Below are positions 63,401-64,000 of a DNA stretch of 64,000 bases, one piece after another (the stretch's first letter is position 1; each line of letters opens with the position of its first letter). The position numbers and the translations under genes were made by a program. Below the pieces are notes generated by a model. It was not told the DNA's origin. It did no database searches and saw only the letters and a program-made list of their open reading frames with translations. This DNA comes from Terriglobus roseus (GTDB taxonomy: Bacteria > Acidobacteriota > Terriglobia > Terriglobales > Acidobacteriaceae): NCBI RefSeq assembly GCF_900105625.1, contig NZ_FNSD01000001.1:3100001-3164000 (forward strand), given 5' to 3'.

Positions 63401-63833
63401 CGGTGCCGCTGGCGACGGTGGTGGCGATGTTGGAGGTCTGCGACTGCAACAGCGGCGCGTCGGAATTAACGGTTACAGCGTCGGATCCCGATGCGGCAAG
63501 TGGAGCATCGAGTCCGACCGTGCCACCCGTGGCAATGGTGATCCCGCTGCGATCATAGGTGGCAAAGCCCGGGCTCTCGACATGCAGGCTGTATGTGCCG
63601 GAGACCAGCTGCGGAAAGTCATACAGGCCGTCCGCGCTGCTGGTTGCAGACTGGCGAATGCCGGTGGCGGTCTGCGTCAGGGTGACGTGCGCGCCGGCGA
63701 CTGCGGCGCCCGTGACGTCGAGGACGCGACCGCGTAGTTCCCCCGCTACCTGGGCTTGCGCAAAGGGAAGCGTACAGGCAGCGAGAGCAAGCGCGCCAAC
63801 GCGCAGGGTGGTACGTGCATTCCGGAAAGGCAT
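60498..63833 (-). CDS. Oar-like TonB-dependent receptor
   Basis: 1111-residue outer-membrane receptor with a signal peptide (VGALALAACTLPFAQA), a carboxypeptidase-regulatory-like domain (about 30-115; GELRGRVLDVTGAAVAGAHV), a plug (about 120-240; FIQLAQLAPGVALPPG, ISALQPEPGQV) and a long barrel ending FALRLSR, lacking the usual terminal Phe. The family is shared with the receptors at 29428 and 32507. The ligand is unknown. A possible promoter lies upstream (TTGGCT and TAGATT on the minus strand near 63845-63875). Its 3' end is bordered by REP-like repeats. Confidence 0.88.
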   Translation of the reverse strand: MPFRNARTTLRVGALALAACTLPFAQAQVAGELRGRVLDVTGAAVAGAHVTLTQTATGIRQSATSSADGLYDFPQLVSGTYSLHVESPGFATYDRSGITIATGGTVGLDAPLAASGSDAVTVNSDAPLLQSQTSNIATTVASGTVQALPLNTRNFIQLAQLAPGVALPPGTLLPRINGGRPRTNEYLFDGISALQPEPGQVAFFPIVDSISEFTVEANNVPAEYGRFNGGVVNVATRSGSNQIHGSLFEYFRNEDLNARNWFATSTARKPMYRRNLFGATLGAPILHDRLFFFGDYQGVLQRIGVTRISTVPTVAQRAGIFTGTHIYNPSTTTTVGGRLTRTEFPNDVINVPLDPAAVALLARFPLPTSSGAANNYTRTANDDDHQQQFDTRIDAAHGQRDRGFARYTYYHEVEQPATPLPDGSGAISGSVLGAGNVTGLTHITGQQVVLNETHTFNGAVLNNFRLGYTRRGNTQAGTSLGNTASNSLGIPGIPTNAAFNNALPLFTLTGFAQLGPSASTFSQYQTAVGELVDTVQWVRGAHSVKAGFDLRRYELNAIAPPNPTGSFAFTTTGTNIQGATGATGGNALASFLLGQVDTFSIDLQARTIRPRDYIHEFFVQDDWRMLPNLTINAGLRWSLHLPSTETHNQGAIFNLATQQLDYLGMNGNSRSARELHWGNVAPRFGLAYSPDTKTVLRAGFGIVFIDQSGITTPFTTPQYPFIQNVQQKTTDSYSAPFKLSNGPTVSPIAYTPDAGLGQSVYTATRKAGSGYVQQWNLALQRAITNNLSVEVAYVGSHIVHVGIPDSNLNQLTAAQLAQGTALTATVANPYFGILPASSPLGTRTIAAGQLLKPYPRFQNVSIYRNNTGQTNYNAIEAKVEQRMSHNLSLLFGYTHSKLIDDASSVFSSTVLSSPNSSSLIAADTYRPYLERDSSNGDMPNVLTLAAVYALPKFAGHGLATAALGGWTINTVITLQSGMPVTVTQSTNTNSFAGVALMRPNQIANPSLPKDQRTKARFFNTAAFATTPQFQFGSASRNPVRGPAYRDGDLSLIKHTRIGEKTDVEFRAELFDVTNTPGFAQPNGSFGTTAFGSITATVTDPRVAQFALRLSR

Positions 63834-63934
63834 GCTACGAATCTATGCGATTCTATCCGTATAGCCAAGAGATTCTGTCGGCGTGCTTTCAGTCCCTGAA
63901 CGTACCGCGTAACCAGGCCATGCGAGTTTCTCCG

Positions 63935-64000
63935 CTAGCTGTCTTTGCGATACAGCATGTTGCGGATGGTGTCGCGGCGCGCTGCATCCATCTCGCTCTT
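63935..64000 (-). CDS. C-terminal end of an unidentified protein (truncated by window end)
   Basis: 21 residues plus a TAG (minus strand, stop at 63935-63937) read in frame from the window end: an Arg/Lys/Asp-rich helix with MDAARRDTIRNMLYRKDS. The product cannot be named. The gene reads toward the receptor gene, in the same direction. Confidence 0.45.
   Translation of the reverse strand, partial: KSEMDAARRDTIRNMLYRKDS

Overview
The window looks like a chromosomal segment of an Acidobacteriota (Terriglobia) bacterium of the Terriglobus/Granulicella/Edaphobacter kind. The basis is a G+C-rich sequence, three Oar-type TonB-dependent receptors with carboxypeptidase-like N-terminal domains, several Tat-exported enzymes, PQQ and c-type cytochrome genes, and abundant short palindromic repeats carrying GGCTNNAGCC cores. 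This placement is recognition from memory, not a database result. No rRNA, tRNA, CRISPR array, transposase or integrase was seen.

Region by region. 1-5.1 kb: two RidA paralogues (one exported), a histidine phosphatase, a repeat-rich gap, dut, an NTF2-like protein, an aldo/keto reductase and a CDF metal transporter. 5.1-10.3 kb: purL, purF and an MFS exporter, packed as an operon. 10.3-15.6 kb: an RNB-family ribonuclease and several small or poorly known proteins. 15.8-19.3 kb: an A+T-richer accessory island with a small soluble/membrane protein pair and a two-gene operon encoding a LOTUS/OST-HTH protein and an unrecognised partner. 19.3-24.5 kb: glmS carrying an in-frame palindromic-repeat insertion, then a possible Cys-rich mini-protein coupled to an orphan A2-type cytochrome oxidase subunit I, a decayed FBPase fragment, and a Crp/Fnr regulator. 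24.6-29.2 kb: a histone-like Lys/Ala protein, a DUF2256/DUF3253 protein, tyrS, a GAF-PAS-GGDEF cyclase and an MBL hydrolase. 29.4-37.2 kb: two large Oar-like receptors and an exported TIM-barrel enzyme. 37.5-44.9 kb: rpsU and an iron/siderophore uptake operon (receptor, PepSY reductase-like protein, DUF3857/transglutaminase/TPR protein). 44.9-53.5 kb: a penicillin-acylase-type hydrolase, an enolase-superfamily sugar-acid dehydratase, a YCII protein, a PQQ dehydrogenase with its cytochrome c, and two tandem exported hydroxypyruvate-isomerase-like proteins. 53.6-64 kb: an MltD-like transglycosylase, a glycosyltransferase/acyltransferase pair, an alpha/beta hydrolase, a stand-alone LigD-type polymerase with an unusual tail, and a third Oar-like receptor.

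Functional threads. Carbohydrate and sugar-acid use is suggested by the receptors, exported isomerase-like proteins, PQQ dehydrogenase and enolase-superfamily enzyme. A LacI-style operator and a CRP-like box lie together upstream of one receptor. A second, perfect CRP-like box lies upstream of coxA, close to a regulator whose recognition helix matches that of CRP. The best candidate for an undescribed system is the LOTUS-domain operon (16830-18992), with the neighbouring soluble/membrane pair at 15832-16509 as a second, weaker candidate.
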